From NCBI RefSeq assembly GCF_913778665.1, contig NZ_CAJYVQ010000011.1, forward strand, positions 456,676 through 520,675: a stretch of 64,000 nt of DNA, read 5' to 3'. Made by a program: the position numbers and the translations under genes. The notes beneath the pieces were generated by a model. It did no database searches and was not told the origin of the DNA. It saw only the letters and a list, made by a program, of their open reading frames with translations. This document shows, one piece after another, positions 16,917 through 26,780 of the stretch. The DNA is from an uncultured Stenotrophomonas sp. GTDB lineage: Bacteria; Pseudomonadota; Gammaproteobacteria; Xanthomonadales; Xanthomonadaceae. Numbering within the stretch: position 1 is the first letter of the stretch; each line of letters opens with the position of its first letter.

Positions 16917-18052
16917 GGCAGGTTGACCAGTGAATCGCGGCCGATGTCGGCGATGCGGTGCGCACCGGTCAGCGTCATGGCCACGCGCATTTCCTTGGCG
17001 ATCAGGTCCAGCAGGTTGGCCACGCCGGCCTCGCCCTGTGCGGCCAACGCATAGACGAAGGCACGCCCCAGCAGCACGGCATCGGCCCCCAAGGCCAGCA
17101 TGCGCACCACGTCCAGGCCGGTACGGACGCCGGAGTCGGCGAGGATCTTCAGCTCGCCCTGCACCGCATCCGCGATCGCCGGCAGTGCGCGTGCGGTGGA
17201 CAGCACGCCGTCCAGCTGGCGGCCACCGTGGTTGGAGACCACGATGCCATCGGCGCCGAACTTGACCGCATCACGTGCGTCATCCGGGTCGAGGATGCCC
17301 TTGATCACCATCGGGCCCTTCCAGAACTCGCGGATCCACTCCAGGTCCTTCCACGAAATGGACGGATCGAAGTTGCTGCCCAGCCAGCCGATGTAGTCCT
17401 CCAGCCCGGTCGGGTTGCCGCGATAGGTGGAGATGTTGCCCAGGTCGTGCGGGCGACCCAGCAGGCCGACGTCCCAGGCCCACTGCGGATGGGTGATGGC
17501 CTGGCCGATACGGCGCAGTGCAGCGTTCGGGCCGCTCATGCCCGAGTGCGCGTCACGGTAGCGCGCGCCCGGTACCGGCATGTCCACGGTGAACACCAGC
17601 GTGGTCACGCCGGCGGCCTGTGCGCGCTCCAGCGCGTTGCGCATGAAGCCGCGGTCACGCAGCACGTACAGCTGGAACCACATCGGTCGCTGGATCGCCG
17701 GTGCCACTTCCTCGATCGAGCACACCGACACGGTGGACAGGGTGAACGGAATGCCACGGCTGTCGGCCGCGCGCGCCGCCTGTACTTCGCCGCGCCGGGC
17801 GTACATGCCGGTCAGGCCGACCGGTGCCAACGCCACCGGCATCGCCAGTTTTTCACCGAACAGTTCGGTTTCCAGGCTCAGGTCGGACATGTTGCGCAGG
17901 ATGCGCTGGCGCAGCGCGATGTCGGACAGGTCGGAAACGTTGCGCTTCAGCGTGTGCTCGGCATACGCGCCGCCATCGATGTAGTGGAACAGGAACGGCG
18001 GCAGCCGGCGTTGCGCTGCGGCACGGTAATCGGTGGAGGCGGAGATGATCAT
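16913..18052 (-). CDS. lldD: L-lactate dehydrogenase (FMN, LldD)
   Basis: A 379-residue member of the FMN-dependent alpha-hydroxy-acid dehydrogenases, converting L-lactate to pyruvate with electron transfer to the respiratory chain. It starts [20 protein letters not shown], which is typical of LldD, and contains the active-site His in [12 protein letters not shown] and the FMN-phosphate region [12 protein letters not shown]. The ATG at 18052 is chosen by family alignment; the frame is open upstream into lldR. It lies 4 nt after the lldR stop and overlaps dld by 4 nt. Confidence 0.95.
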   Translation of the reverse strand: MIISASTDYRAAAQRRLPPFLFHYIDGGAYAEHTLKRNVSDLSDIALRQRILRNMSDLSLETELFGEKLAMPVALAPVGLTGMYARRGEVQAARAADSRGIPFTLSTVSVCSIEEVAPAIQRPMWFQLYVLRDRGFMRNALERAQAAGVTTLVFTVDMPVPGARYRDAHSGMSGPNAALRRIGQAITHPQWAWDVGLLGRPHDLGNISTYRGNPTGLEDYIGWLGSNFDPSISWKDLEWIREFWKGPMVIKGILDPDDARDAVKFGADGIVVSNHGGRQLDGVLSTARALPAIADAVQGELKILADSGVRTGLDVVRMLALGADAVLLGRAFVYALAAQGEAGVANLLDLIAKEMRVAMTLTGAHRIADIGRDSLVNLP

Positions 18053-18056
18053 GGGG

Positions 18057-18821
18057 TCAACCGTGTGGGGAAGGTAGACGCGAGGCCCGCGCACGCCGGG
18101 CTTCGTTGTCATCGAGGGTGCGCAGCGTGGTGTGCACGAACTCGAGGTGGGCATGCGCGGCAGCGCGCGCGCGTTCGGGGTCGCCGGCCAGCACCGCATC
18201 CATCATCTCGCGGTGCTGGTCGGACAGCGGCGAAAAGGTCCTCGCCGAGGTATAGAGCTTCTCGCGGCTCTGCGAGATGTTGGTCTGCAGCAGCTCGAAC
18301 AGTCCACGCATCACCTGCAGCAGCACCAGGTTGTGCGAGGCCTCGGCGATGGACAGGTGGAAGGCCGCGTCAGCCTCGGCCTCGCCGGTGGGATCGTCCT
18401 TGCCGTGCGCATCCATCATGGTCTGGAACGCCTGCGCGATGCGCGCGCGGTCCTCGTCGGTGGCGCGCAAGGCGGCATGCCAGGCGGTGGCGCCTTCCAG
18501 CGCGTGGCGGATCTCCAGCACGTCGAAGCGATATTCCGGGTCGCCCTGGAACAGCGGCAGGTACGGCGCCAGCGGTTCATCCAGCATCTGTCGTGCCCGC
18601 GCCGCCGGCTCGGCCACGTAGGTGCCACCTCCGACGCGTGCGCTCAGCAGGCCCTGGCTGGCCAGCTGCGCGATGGCCTCGCGCAGCGCGGTGCGCGAGA
18701 CCCCCAGCTGCACCGCCAGGGTGCGCTCGGCCGGCAACCGGTCGCCCGGCTGCAGCCGTTGTTCCTGCACCAGGCCGCGCAGCTGCGCGGCCACCTTGTC
18801 GGAGATGCGTTGCGTACTCAT
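18057..18821 (-). CDS. lldR: FadR-type GntR regulator LldR
   Basis: A 254-residue GntR regulator of the FadR subfamily. The N-terminal winged helix shows the signature [20 protein letters not shown] (about 29-48), followed by an all-helical FCD ligand domain with the metal-binding pattern ([40 protein letters not shown]). It lies between lldP and lldD, as in the E. coli lldPRD operon, and two TGGT-N3-ACCA operators of the expected type lie upstream of lldP. It probably represses or dually regulates the operon in response to lactate. Confidence 0.93.
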   Translation of the reverse strand: MSTQRISDKVAAQLRGLVQEQRLQPGDRLPAERTLAVQLGVSRTALREAIAQLASQGLLSARVGGGTYVAEPAARARQMLDEPLAPYLPLFQGDPEYRFDVLEIRHALEGATAWHAALRATDEDRARIAQAFQTMMDAHGKDDPTGEAEADAAFHLSIAEASHNLVLLQVMRGLFELLQTNISQSREKLYTSARTFSPLSDQHREMMDAVLAGDPERARAAAHAHLEFVHTTLRTLDDNEARRARASRLPSPHG

Positions 18822-18874
18822 GGCGCCATTGTGGCCCGAAGCACGCGGCAGGGGGATGGCCGGCGCGGCATGGC

Positions 18875-20533
18875 TCAGGGAATCATCCAGGTCAGCCAGT
18901 AGGCCTGGGCCAGGGTGATCAGGCCGACCATCGTGGTGAACACCAGGCTGTGCTTGACGGTAAAGCGGAACAGGTCCGATTCCTTGCCGGCCAGGCCGAC
19001 CGCCGCACAGGCGATGGCGATCGACTGCGGCGAAATCATCTTGCCGGTCACGCCGCCGGTGGTATTGGCCGCTACCAGCAGCACGTCGGACACGCCGATC
19101 TGCTGCGCGGTGGTGGCCTGCAGTGCCGAGAACAGCGCATTGGACGAGGTGTCCGAACCGGTCAGGAACACCCCTAGCCAGCCCAGGAACGGCGAGAAGA
19201 ACGGGAACGCATCACCGGTGTGTGCCAGGGCCAGGGCGAGCGTGGCCGACAGCCCGGAGTAGTTGGCAATGAAGGCGAAGGCCAGCACCATGCCGATCGA
19301 ATAGATCGGCATGCGCAGCTCGCGCACCGTTTCGCCAAAGGTCTGCAGCGCCGAGCGGGCCGGCATGCGCAGGGCGATGATGGCGATCACCGCGACGAGG
19401 ATGATCGAGGTGCCGGTGGCCGAGAACCAGTCGAATTTATAGACCGCCTCGTAGCTGAGCGGCGCGTCCACGATCGGCGGCATCTTCTGCACCATCTGGT
19501 CCAGGCCCGGCACCGGGATCTTCAGCACCCAGCCTTCCAGCGGGCCACCGGCCGCGAACAGCGACTTGAACGGCTTGATGCTCCACAGCGTGACCATTGC
19601 AGTGAGGATCAGGAACGGCGACCACGCCTTGGCGATCTGACCGACGCTGTAGCGCGGCGCCTCCAGCGCCTGTGCTGCCGCCTCGGCGCTGGTCTCGGTA
19701 TCGAAGCGGAAGATCCGCACCGGCTTCCAGCGGCGCAGGAACAACGTCAGGCACACCAGCGACGCCAGCGACGCGGTGATGTCTGGCAGCTCCGGGCCGA
19801 TGAAGTTGGAGGTCAGGTACTGCGCGATGGCGAACGAGCCACCCGCAACGAGCACCGCCGGCCAGGTTTCCTTGATGCCGCGCCAGCCATCCATGATCGC
19901 CATGATCCAGAACAGCACGATCACGGTCAGGAACGGCAGCTGGCGGCCGGCCATCTGGCCGATCTCGAACGCATCCAGGCCCGTGACCTGCCCGGCCACG
20001 ATGATCGGAATACCCATTGCACCAAACGCCACCGGCGCGGTGTTGACGATCAGGCACAGGCCCGCCGCGTACAGCGGCTTGAAGCCCAGCCCGACCAGCA
20101 GCGCGGCGGTGATCGCCACCGGCGCACCGAAGCCGGCCGCGCCCTCCAGGAAGGCACCGAACGCAAAACCGACCATCAGCATCTGCAGGCGCTGGTCTTC
20201 GGTCACCGACAGAATCGAAGCGCGGATGATGTCGAACTGCCCGGTCTTGACCGAGACCTTGTAGAGGAACACCGCGCCGATGATGATCCAAGCAATCGGC
20301 CACAACCCATAGACAAAGCCGAAGCCGGCCGCACCGAGCGCCTGGCTCAGCGGCATGCGGTAGAACAGCAGCGCCACGCCAAGTGCGATGGCCACGGTGA
20401 TGGTGCCGGCCAGCCAGCCCTTCATGCGCAGCACGGCCAGGGCAACGAAGAAGAACGCGATCGGCAGCAGCGCGATCAGGCTCGACAACCACAGGTTGCC
20501 GGCGGGGTCGTACAGGTGTTGCCAGGGCTGCAT
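18875..20533 (-). CDS. lldP: L-lactate permease
   Basis: A 552-residue LctP-family lactate permease that imports lactate with protons. The sequence is strongly hydrophobic with about 12-14 membrane segments and shows the family blocks [20 protein letters not shown] and [20 protein letters not shown], then [19 protein letters not shown]. It begins [13 protein letters not shown], as is usual for LldP, and is the first gene of the leftward lld operon. The intergenic region to its right carries the LldR-type operators. Confidence 0.96.
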   Translation of the reverse strand: MQPWQHLYDPAGNLWLSSLIALLPIAFFFVALAVLRMKGWLAGTITVAIALGVALLFYRMPLSQALGAAGFGFVYGLWPIAWIIIGAVFLYKVSVKTGQFDIIRASILSVTEDQRLQMLMVGFAFGAFLEGAAGFGAPVAITAALLVGLGFKPLYAAGLCLIVNTAPVAFGAMGIPIIVAGQVTGLDAFEIGQMAGRQLPFLTVIVLFWIMAIMDGWRGIKETWPAVLVAGGSFAIAQYLTSNFIGPELPDITASLASLVCLTLFLRRWKPVRIFRFDTETSAEAAAQALEAPRYSVGQIAKAWSPFLILTAMVTLWSIKPFKSLFAAGGPLEGWVLKIPVPGLDQMVQKMPPIVDAPLSYEAVYKFDWFSATGTSIILVAVIAIIALRMPARSALQTFGETVRELRMPIYSIGMVLAFAFIANYSGLSATLALALAHTGDAFPFFSPFLGWLGVFLTGSDTSSNALFSALQATTAQQIGVSDVLLVAANTTGGVTGKMISPQSIAIACAAVGLAGKESDLFRFTVKHSLVFTTMVGLITLAQAYWLTWMIP

Positions 20534-20600
20534 GGAAGCTCTCGACTGGGGGCGGGATGTGCTCCACCGCAGGCGGTGGGTCGCCGTGCCTGTCGATCAT

Positions 20601-20611
20601 TGGTCATACCA
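20601..20611. promoter_or_regulatory. LldR-type operator proximal to lldP
   Basis: TGGTCATACCA fits the FadR-subfamily consensus TNGT-N3-ACNA exactly, with a perfect 4-bp inverted repeat. It is 68 bp upstream of the lldP start codon. With the second copy at 20698-20708 it brackets the presumed promoter, like the two LldR operators that flank the E. coli lldP promoter. Binding is inferred. Confidence 0.75.
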
Positions 20612-20697
20612 CTATCGATCTTGATCAGGCCACGTGGAGCGGATTTAACCGCCACACTGACGAAGCGCCTATTAGACCATAGGGCTAGATCGCATAT

Positions 20698-20708
20698 TGG
20701 TCGTACCA
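20698..20708. promoter_or_regulatory. LldR-type operator distal to lldP
   Basis: TGGTCGTACCA is the second TGGT-N3-ACCA site, 97 bp from the first, centre to centre. The sequence between them is AT-richer than its surroundings (around 20641-20697) and probably holds the lld promoter on the minus strand. No exact -35/-10 pair is called. Confidence 0.75.
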
Positions 20709-20723
20709 TTATGACTGCCCGTG

Positions 20724-20746
20724 GTAGTGCCGGCCCCTGTCCGGCA
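20724..20746 (+). repeat. Single SMAG-like hairpin
   Basis: GTAGTGCCGGCCCCTGTCCG (continuing GCA) is a GTAG-headed hairpin just before the 3' end of the MgtC-like gene. It stands alone here, next to the distal LldR operator. Confidence 0.7.
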
Positions 20747-20764
20747 ACCTCGTCCGCCCCTCCC

Positions 20765-21217
20765 CTACGAGATCTTCTTCTCCAACCGCCGCATTACCGC
20801 CAGCACCAGCACGCACAGCACGCTGACCCCAATGGCAATCACGTATTTGCCGATGCCCACGGCAATGCCGATGGCCGCGGCCATGATCAGCGAGCTGGCC
20901 GTGGTCAGGCCGCTGACCTGGTCCTCGCGTGAGCCGCGCAGGATGGTGCCGGCGGCAACGAAACCAACACAGGCCACCACGGCCTCGATCAGACGCACCG
21001 GATCAACCTGCAGCAGGTCCCGATAGCGCTCCTGCTGGAAATGCTCGGCCACCGAATCACCGAGGCCGACGATCAACGCGGCGGCCCCCGCGATCAGCAT
21101 GTGCGTGCGCAGGCCAGCGGCGTGCTTGCCCATCTCGCGCTCGACGCCGAGCACGCCGCCGAACAGCATCGCGGTCGCGACGCGCAGCAGGATCGAGACA
21201 TCCTGGGTAAGTTCCAT
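20765..21217 (-). CDS. MgtC/SapB-family membrane protein
   Basis: A 150-residue membrane protein with four predicted helices and the MgtC/SapB motifs: GGVLGVEREMGKHAAGLRTH near the N-terminus and GFVAAGTILR with a following TTASS segment. It lacks the C-terminal soluble ACT-like domain of Salmonella MgtC, so it is the short SapB-like form. Family members are linked to magnesium limitation and membrane ATPase control; the role here is not shown by context. It is transcribed leftward, upstream of the lld operon. Confidence 0.9.
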   Translation of the reverse strand: MELTQDVSILLRVATAMLFGGVLGVEREMGKHAAGLRTHMLIAGAAALIVGLGDSVAEHFQQERYRDLLQVDPVRLIEAVVACVGFVAAGTILRGSREDQVSGLTTASSLIMAAAIGIAVGIGKYVIAIGVSVLCVLVLAVMRRLEKKIS

Positions 21218-21378
21218 GGGTCAGGCTCCGGGTGTTTTTCCCGGAGCCTTGCTCGGCGGTCGTAGGGCGGGAGTGAAGGCGATGGCACGCCCTCTTCACC
21301 GCACGTCCTCATCCACGCATGGCGTGGGTCCACCGGTCAGGCATCAACGCCCTGCGTAGATCTGCCGACCGCACGCGC

Positions 21379-22137
21379 TCATTGCGCCAGGTAGCCGCCA
21401 TCGATGGCGTAGTAGGTGCCGGTCGCGAACGAGGCATCGTCGCTGGCCAGCCAGGCCACCAGCGCCGCCACTTCCTCCGCCGTGCCCAGCCGCTTCAATG
21501 CGTGGCGGCCCTCCAGGGTGGCGCGCACCTTCGGGTCCATCTTCTCCAGCAGCGGCGTGCTGATGAAACCTGGGCCCACCGCGTTGACACGGATGCCGTC
21601 TGCGGCATGTTCCCAGGCAGCGGTCTGGGTCAGCCCGACCACGCCGTGCTTGGCGGCCACATATGCAGTGGAGCCGGCATAGCCCACCTGACCCAGGATC
21701 GAAGCCATGTTGATGATGCTGCCGCCGCTGCCGGCCTCACGCATGGCCTGGATCTGCGCACGCTGGCACAGGAAGACACTGGTCAGGTTCACGTCGATCA
21801 CGCGCTGCCAGCCATCGACCGGATAGTCGCCACTGCTGGCTGCAGGCCCGCTTATGCCGGCGTTGTTGACCGCGATGTGCACGCCGCCGAGCTCCTTCAC
21901 CGTGCGCTGCACTGCGGCCTCCACCGCCGCGTCATCGGTGACGTCCAGCGCCACACCGATCGCCTGTCCGCCGTGCGCCTGCAACTGCGCGACGGTGGCA
22001 TCCACCGCATCCTGCTTGAGGTCCCAGACCGAGATCCGGGCACCGGACGCAGCCAGTGTCTGCGCCACCGCAAGGCCGATGCCGGAGACGCCGCCGGTCA
22101 CGATCGCGGTCTTGCCGGTGAGCTGGTAATCGATCAT
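21379..22137 (-). CDS. SDR-family NAD(P)-dependent oxidoreductase
   Basis: A 252-residue classical short-chain dehydrogenase. Visible motifs are the dinucleotide-binding TGGVSGIG (about 15-22), NNAG, the catalytic Ser in NMAS, YVAAK (Tyr-x3-Lys), and the C-terminal GTYYAIDGGYLAQ. The substrate cannot be told from sequence. The ATG at 22137 has GGAG 7 nt upstream. It diverges from the Old Yellow Enzyme gene at 22310; the 172-bp shared region suggests common control. The gap to its left (21218-21378) holds only a degenerate SMAG-like fragment near 21308-21333. Confidence 0.93.
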   Translation of the reverse strand: MIDYQLTGKTAIVTGGVSGIGLAVAQTLAASGARISVWDLKQDAVDATVAQLQAHGGQAIGVALDVTDDAAVEAAVQRTVKELGGVHIAVNNAGISGPAASSGDYPVDGWQRVIDVNLTSVFLCQRAQIQAMREAGSGGSIINMASILGQVGYAGSTAYVAAKHGVVGLTQTAAWEHAADGIRVNAVGPGFISTPLLEKMDPKVRATLEGRHALKRLGTAEEVAALVAWLASDDASFATGTYYAIDGGYLAQ

Positions 22138-22309
22138 CTGTGTTCTCCGAGTGTTGTGAATCGAAGCGGAATGCACCCGCTTGGCCAGCACGCTACGCCC
22201 CGACGTGTTACGACCGTGGCATATACAGGGCCTGCAACGATCCTTCCCATCGCTGCAACGCGTTCGCGCCTATGCTCGGATCACGCATCTACTCCCCATG
22301 GAATTCCCG

Positions 22310-23404
22310 ATGACGACCCCTGCCGCCGATCTGCTGTTCACGCCCACCCGCCTCGGTGATATCGCCGTAGCCAACCGCATCGCGATGGCGCCCCTGACGC
22401 GCAACCGTGCCCTGCCCGACCGCGTCCCCTCACCGCTGGCGGTCACCTATTACCGGCAACGTGCCAGCGCCGGCCTGATCATCGCCGAGGCCACGCAGAT
22501 CAGCCCGCTCGGCCAGGGCTATCTGGACACCCCGGGCATCTACAGCCGTGACCAGGTCGACGCTTGGAAAACGGTCACCGATGCGGTGCACGCCGAGGGC
22601 GGACGCATCGTGCTGCAGCTCTGGCACGTGGGCCGCATTTCCCACACCAGCCTGCTGCCGGAAGGCGAAGTGCCGGTGGCGCCCAGCGCGATCCGTGCCC
22701 AGGGCAAGACCTTCACCGCCAACGGTTTCGAAGATGTATCCGAGCCCCGCGCGCTGGGCATCGAAGAGATCCCGGCGCTCATCGAGGACTTCCGGACGGC
22801 CGCCCGCAATGCGATCGACGCCGGCTTCGATGGCGTGGAAGTGCACGCGGCCAATGGCTACCTGATCGACCAGTTCCTGCGCGACGGCAGCAACCATCGT
22901 GACGATGCCTACGGTGGCAGCATCGAGAACCGCACGCGCCTGCTGTTCGAAGTGGTCAGTGCAGTAGCCGATGCCATCGGCCCGGGTCGTACCGGCGTGC
23001 GCCTGTCGCCGGTCACGCCGGTCAACGACGCGCACGACAGCGACCCGCAGCCGCTGTTCAATCGTGCGGTGGAACGCCTGGATGCGATTGACGGGCTGGC
23101 CTTCATCCATGTGATCGAAGGCGCCACCGGAGGCGACCGTGACAATCTCGCGTTCGACTATGCGGGCCTGCGCGCTCGCTTCCGCGGCCGGTGGATCGCC
23201 AACAATGGCTACGATGCCGCACGCGCCAGCGAGGCCGTAGCCAGCGGCTACGCCGACATGGTCGCCTTCGGCCGGCCCTTCATCGCCAATCCGGATCTGG
23301 TCGCGCGCCTGCGCACCGGTGCGCCGTTGGCCGAGCTGGACGCGGACACGCTGTACGGCGGCGGCGAACACGGTTATACCGATTACCCGCCGTTGGACCG
23401 CTGA
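22310..23404 (+). CDS. Old Yellow Enzyme family alkene reductase
   Basis: A 364-residue FMN-dependent ene-reductase of the NemA type. It has the N-terminal LFTPTRLGDIAVANRIAMAP with LTRNRA, LQLWHVGRISH, and the active-site region FDGVEVHAANGYLIDQFLRD with SNHRDDAYGGSIENRTR; the FMN phosphate site is near ADMVAFGRPFIANPDL. The enzyme reduces activated C=C bonds and some nitro compounds using NADPH. The ATG at 22310 is preferred (GGAA 8 nt upstream) over an in-frame ATG at 22298 that lacks a ribosome binding site. It is divergent from the SDR gene. Confidence 0.94.
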   Translation: MTTPAADLLFTPTRLGDIAVANRIAMAPLTRNRALPDRVPSPLAVTYYRQRASAGLIIAEATQISPLGQGYLDTPGIYSRDQVDAWKTVTDAVHAEGGRIVLQLWHVGRISHTSLLPEGEVPVAPSAIRAQGKTFTANGFEDVSEPRALGIEEIPALIEDFRTAARNAIDAGFDGVEVHAANGYLIDQFLRDGSNHRDDAYGGSIENRTRLLFEVVSAVADAIGPGRTGVRLSPVTPVNDAHDSDPQPLFNRAVERLDAIDGLAFIHVIEGATGGDRDNLAFDYAGLRARFRGRWIANNGYDAARASEAVASGYADMVAFGRPFIANPDLVARLRTGAPLAELDADTLYGGGEHGYTDYPPLDR

Positions 23405-23413
23405 GTTCGATGC

Positions 23414-23441
23414 GGTGCCTGCCCGGTTCCGGGCAGGCACC
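23414..23441. terminator. Strong hairpin after the ene-reductase gene
   Basis: GGTGCCTGCCCGG and CCGGGCAGGCACC form a perfect 13-bp stem with a 2-nt loop, 9 nt after the stop codon. There is no following T-run, so it may be a stabilising or factor-assisted terminator hairpin, or a REP-like element. Confidence 0.55.
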
Positions 23442-23584
23442 GGAGCCGGCAGTTTGGCCGTTTGGATCCCTGTTTTTGGCCACCCCGCCCCTCATCGAGG
23501 CGGCAGCAGCACCGAAAATAACGCGATGTCACGCGAAGGGCGAGCGGCCACCGCCGCCCCGTTTTCTTTGCCGAGTGCCGAGCG

Positions 23585-24538
23585 ATGTCCCGATATTTCA
23601 CCTTTGCCGATTACCGCCGTTTCGGCCAGCGCCATGGCTTCGACTACCGCGCTGATCCGGAACACCTGCGCGAGGACCAATGGGCCGGTCGCGGCGAAGT
23701 CAACGAACAGTTCATGCGCGGTGGCGTGAGCCTGATCGCCACTGACGTGCATAACCGGTTCCCCTATGTGGCTACGGCGCAGCAGCGTCCCGGGCTTGCA
23801 ATCCGCGTAATGCTGCAGGGGCAGGTCGACGTGCGTATCCCGCGACGCGGTGCATTCACCCTGCGTGCCGGCACCGCGATGACCGCCCAGCATCGCGACC
23901 AGATCGAGATGACCGGCGCGCACCCCGGCCAGACGCGCATGCGCGGAGTCAGCGTGATCGTGCCAGCGGGAATCGATGCGGAGGTTTTCCGGATGCCACT
24001 GCTGGAAAAGGCGCTCGACACGCACCTGGAATGCCGCCACTGGGCCATTCCACACGCGATGTTGCCGGTGCTGGGCCAGTTGTTCGACCGCCCTTGGCAG
24101 GACGGCATCGATGCCTTGTGGCGCGAGGGCGTGGCACTGCAGCTGCTGGCGCTCGGCCTGCAGGCGGAGGATCTGCAGGCCGACCCGGCGCGCACGCTGC
24201 GCGCCGGCCAGCGCGAGCGCCTGGAACGGGTGCGCAGCTACCTGCATGACGACCCCAGCCATGCCCACAGTCTGGTCGAGCTGGCCCGGCTGGCCTGCAT
24301 GAGCCCCAGCTCACTGCGCCGCCATTTTGCCCAGCAGTATGGAAGCTCGGTGTTCGACTATCTGCACGAGCAGCGCATGCGTCACGCCGAACAGGGCCTG
24401 CGCGAAAACGGATGGACCGTCGAACAGGCCGCCGCCGCCAGCGGCTACCGCCACCCCAGCAACTTCGCCGCCGCGTTCCGCAAGCGCTTCGGCCTGGTGC
24501 CCAGCCGATGGCGCACCGGTCCCTCGAAGGTGGGGTGA
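23585..24538 (+). CDS. AraC-family transcriptional regulator (PchR-like)
   Basis: A 317-residue protein with a C-terminal AraC DNA-binding domain: first HTH around SLVELARLACMSPSSLRRHF, second around GWTVEQAAAASGYRHPSNFA, and the closing FRKRFGLVPSRWR. The N-terminal half is not the canonical cupin sequence but resembles PchR-type regulators of siderophore receptors (ISLIATDVHNR-like strands and RVMLQGQVDVRIPRRG). There is no receptor gene next to it, so its target is unknown. The preceding 180-bp gap contains the hairpin after the ene-reductase gene and probably its promoter. Confidence 0.88.
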   Translation: MSRYFTFADYRRFGQRHGFDYRADPEHLREDQWAGRGEVNEQFMRGGVSLIATDVHNRFPYVATAQQRPGLAIRVMLQGQVDVRIPRRGAFTLRAGTAMTAQHRDQIEMTGAHPGQTRMRGVSVIVPAGIDAEVFRMPLLEKALDTHLECRHWAIPHAMLPVLGQLFDRPWQDGIDALWREGVALQLLALGLQAEDLQADPARTLRAGQRERLERVRSYLHDDPSHAHSLVELARLACMSPSSLRRHFAQQYGSSVFDYLHEQRMRHAEQGLRENGWTVEQAAAASGYRHPSNFAAAFRKRFGLVPSRWRTGPSKVG

Positions 24539-24553
24539 GAGCATCGGCTCTGG

Positions 24554-24619
24554 TGGGTGTCGACCTCGATCGACACGCTTCTGTGCCGTTACGAATGCCG
24601 GCCAGCGGCCGGCACTACC
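24554..24619. repeat. SMAG-like hairpin pair
   Basis: A hairpin GGTGGGTGTCGACCTCGATC (continuing GACAC) is followed by the inverted GCCGGCCAGCGGCCGGCACT (ending AC). Head sequences are GTGG and GTAG. The pair fills the 110-bp gap between the convergent AraC and ester hydrolase genes. Confidence 0.7.
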
Positions 24620-24648
24620 CTCGCATCAGCCGAGCACGACCCCGCGCC

Positions 24649-26559
24649 TCAATACACCGGCAGATCGATGTAGCTGGCCTGCGCCGCGCTGTGCCAGACC
24701 CGCTGCGTGGCCTTCTGGTAGTCCCCCGGCTTGGCCAGGTAGATGTTCGGCACGTAGGTCTGCGGGTTGCGGTCGTACAGCGGGAACAGGCTGGACTGCA
24801 CCTGCACCATCACCCGATGCCCCTTCTGGAAGGTGTGGTTGGCGTTGGGCAGATCGAAGCGGTACGGCAGCACCTGGTTGGCGGCCAACGGCTTCGGATC
24901 ACTGAAGCTCTCGCGGTAGCGGCCGCGGAAGATCGCCAGCGACACCGGCAGCTCGTAGCCGCCTATCTCCGGCGTCGACGCTTCCTGGTCCGGATACACA
25001 TCGATCAGCTTCACCACCCAGTCGCTGTCGGTGCCACTGGTCGAGGCCTGCAGGTGAACTACCGGTGCGCCGCCGATGCGCAGCGGCTCGGTCAACGGTT
25101 CGGTGATGAAGGTCAATACGTCCGGGCGACCATCGACGAAGCGCTGGTCCTTCACCAGCCAGGTGGTCCACATGTCGCGGTCGCCGAAGCGCACCGGCCG
25201 CGGCACGAACGGCACCGGCTTGGCCGGGTCGGACACGTATTCCTCGAAGTCGCCCTCGCCCGCTGCCGGGGCCTGGAATGCCAGCTTGCCGCCGGCACGC
25301 AGGTACAGCGGCTTGCTGCTGGCGGCACAGCCCTTGTCACAGCTGCGCGGCCACCCCTTCAGGCGATCCCAGTGGTTTTCACCGGTGTTGTAGATCAGCA
25401 CCGGCGGCGTGTCCGCCTTCGGTGCACCGTCCACCAGGTACTGGTCGAAGAACGGCTTGAGCACATCGCGACGGAACTGCAGCGCGGTATCGCCGTCGAA
25501 CTTCAGCGCGCCCAGCTCGCTGCCGCTGTAGTTCACCTGGCTGTGCCGCCACGGCCCCATCACCAGGTAGTTGCGGTTGTTGCCGCTGTCGCGCCCTTCC
25601 ATCGCCTGGTAGGCATGGTTGGCGCCCCACATGTCCTCCTGGTCCCACAGGCCCTGCAGCCACATGGTCGGCACCTTCAGCGGTGTCTTCGCCATCACCG
25701 CGTCCAGCGCCTGGCCCTGCCAGAAGCCATCATAGGCCGGATGCTCGACCAGCTTCTTCCACCAGGTCAGCTGGTCCACGCCGGTGAAGCGCGCGTAGTC
25801 ACCGGCCGAACCGATGCGCAGGAAGGTGCTGTAGTCGTCGTAGCCGAGGCTGGGCAGCGGCGTGCCCTTGCCACGCTTCTCGGTCTGCATCGCGAAATAG
25901 TTGAAGTTGACCTGGCGGAACGCACCGTAATTGAGCCAGTCGTCGCCCATCCAGCCGTCGACCATCGGGCTCTGCGGTGCAGCCACCTTCAGCGCCGGAT
26001 GCGGGTCGGTCAGCGCCATCACCACGGTGAAGCCCTCGTACGACGAGCCGAGCATGCCGACCTTGCCATTGCTCTCCGGTACGTTCTTCACCAGCCAGTC
26101 GATGGTGTCCCAGGCGTCGGTGGAATGGTCGACTTTGGTGTTGTTCAACGGCCCGCGCAGCGGCCGGGTCATCACGTAGTCACCTTCGGAGCCGTACTTG
26201 CCCCGGATGTCCTGGAAGACGCGGATGTAACCGCCATCGACGAACACCTCATCGCCCTGCGGCAGCAGGTCGCGCATGCGCGGCGAGTCACTGCGGCTGG
26301 CGCGGCCAGCGGCGTCGTACGGCGTGCGCGTCAGCAGGATCGGCGCGTTGCGAGCGCCCTTGGGCACCACGATCACCGTATACAGCTTGGTGCCATCACG
26401 CATCGGCACCATCACCACGCGCTTGTCGTAGTCACGACCGACATCGGGGGCAACGAAGGGCTTGCCGCTGATGTCCGGGGTCATCGGCGGGGTATCGGCG
26501 GCCAGCACGGTGCTGGACAGGCAAAGGGCAATGGCTACAGCGACGGCACGCACACGCAT
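24649..26559 (-). CDS. CocE/NonD-family alpha-amino-acid ester hydrolase
   Basis: A 636-residue secreted serine hydrolase of the S15 type. The motif GSSYEG puts the nucleophile at Ser173, which fits the Xanthomonas citri alpha-amino-acid ester hydrolase; the Asp in LQGLWDQEDMWG and the His in MGPWRHSQ complete the likely triad. A signal peptide ends near VLAAD. Such enzymes hydrolyse or transfer alpha-amino acyl groups, including on beta-lactam side chains. The C-terminal jelly-roll domain starts around residue 410. GGGAGG stands 7 nt before the ATG at 26559. It is monocistronic between SMAG pairs. Confidence 0.9.
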   Translation of the reverse strand: MRVRAVAVAIALCLSSTVLAADTPPMTPDISGKPFVAPDVGRDYDKRVVMVPMRDGTKLYTVIVVPKGARNAPILLTRTPYDAAGRASRSDSPRMRDLLPQGDEVFVDGGYIRVFQDIRGKYGSEGDYVMTRPLRGPLNNTKVDHSTDAWDTIDWLVKNVPESNGKVGMLGSSYEGFTVVMALTDPHPALKVAAPQSPMVDGWMGDDWLNYGAFRQVNFNYFAMQTEKRGKGTPLPSLGYDDYSTFLRIGSAGDYARFTGVDQLTWWKKLVEHPAYDGFWQGQALDAVMAKTPLKVPTMWLQGLWDQEDMWGANHAYQAMEGRDSGNNRNYLVMGPWRHSQVNYSGSELGALKFDGDTALQFRRDVLKPFFDQYLVDGAPKADTPPVLIYNTGENHWDRLKGWPRSCDKGCAASSKPLYLRAGGKLAFQAPAAGEGDFEEYVSDPAKPVPFVPRPVRFGDRDMWTTWLVKDQRFVDGRPDVLTFITEPLTEPLRIGGAPVVHLQASTSGTDSDWVVKLIDVYPDQEASTPEIGGYELPVSLAIFRGRYRESFSDPKPLAANQVLPYRFDLPNANHTFQKGHRVMVQVQSSLFPLYDRNPQTYVPNIYLAKPGDYQKATQRVWHSAAQASYIDLPVY

Positions 26560-26701
26560 GGACAACCCCTCCCGGCAGGAAAGCCTCAAGCCTACTCCCG
26601 CCGGGTGCCGTGAAGTGTGTGCAGGCTTTGCATTCTGCGGCGGATGCAGGCAGGACTGATGGCACATGTGCGGCCGGGTGGGCGCGCACAGACCCGACGG
26701 T

Positions 26702-26776
26702 GTAGAGCCGAGCCCGCGCTCGGCTCAGGTCGCCGCGCTCTGCCGAGCGAGCAACCTAGCGTAGGCTCGGCTCCAC
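26702..26776. repeat. SMAG-like hairpin pair
   Basis: GTAGAGCCGAGCCCGCGCTC (continuing GGCT) at 26702 is followed by an inverted, longer relative ending GTAGGCTCGGCTCCAC at 26776. The pair occupies most of the 221-bp gap between the ester hydrolase start and the small SnoaL-like gene. Confidence 0.8.
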
Positions 26777-26780
26777 AACA

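Noticed and set aside
15060..17054. 664-codon plus-strand frame opposite dld
   Set aside because: Antisense shadow; the minus strand encodes the complete D-lactate dehydrogenase with expected motifs.
16958..19177. 739-codon plus-strand frame opposite lldD/lldR
   Set aside because: Antisense shadow covering three genes with clear family signatures; no ribosome site or domain.
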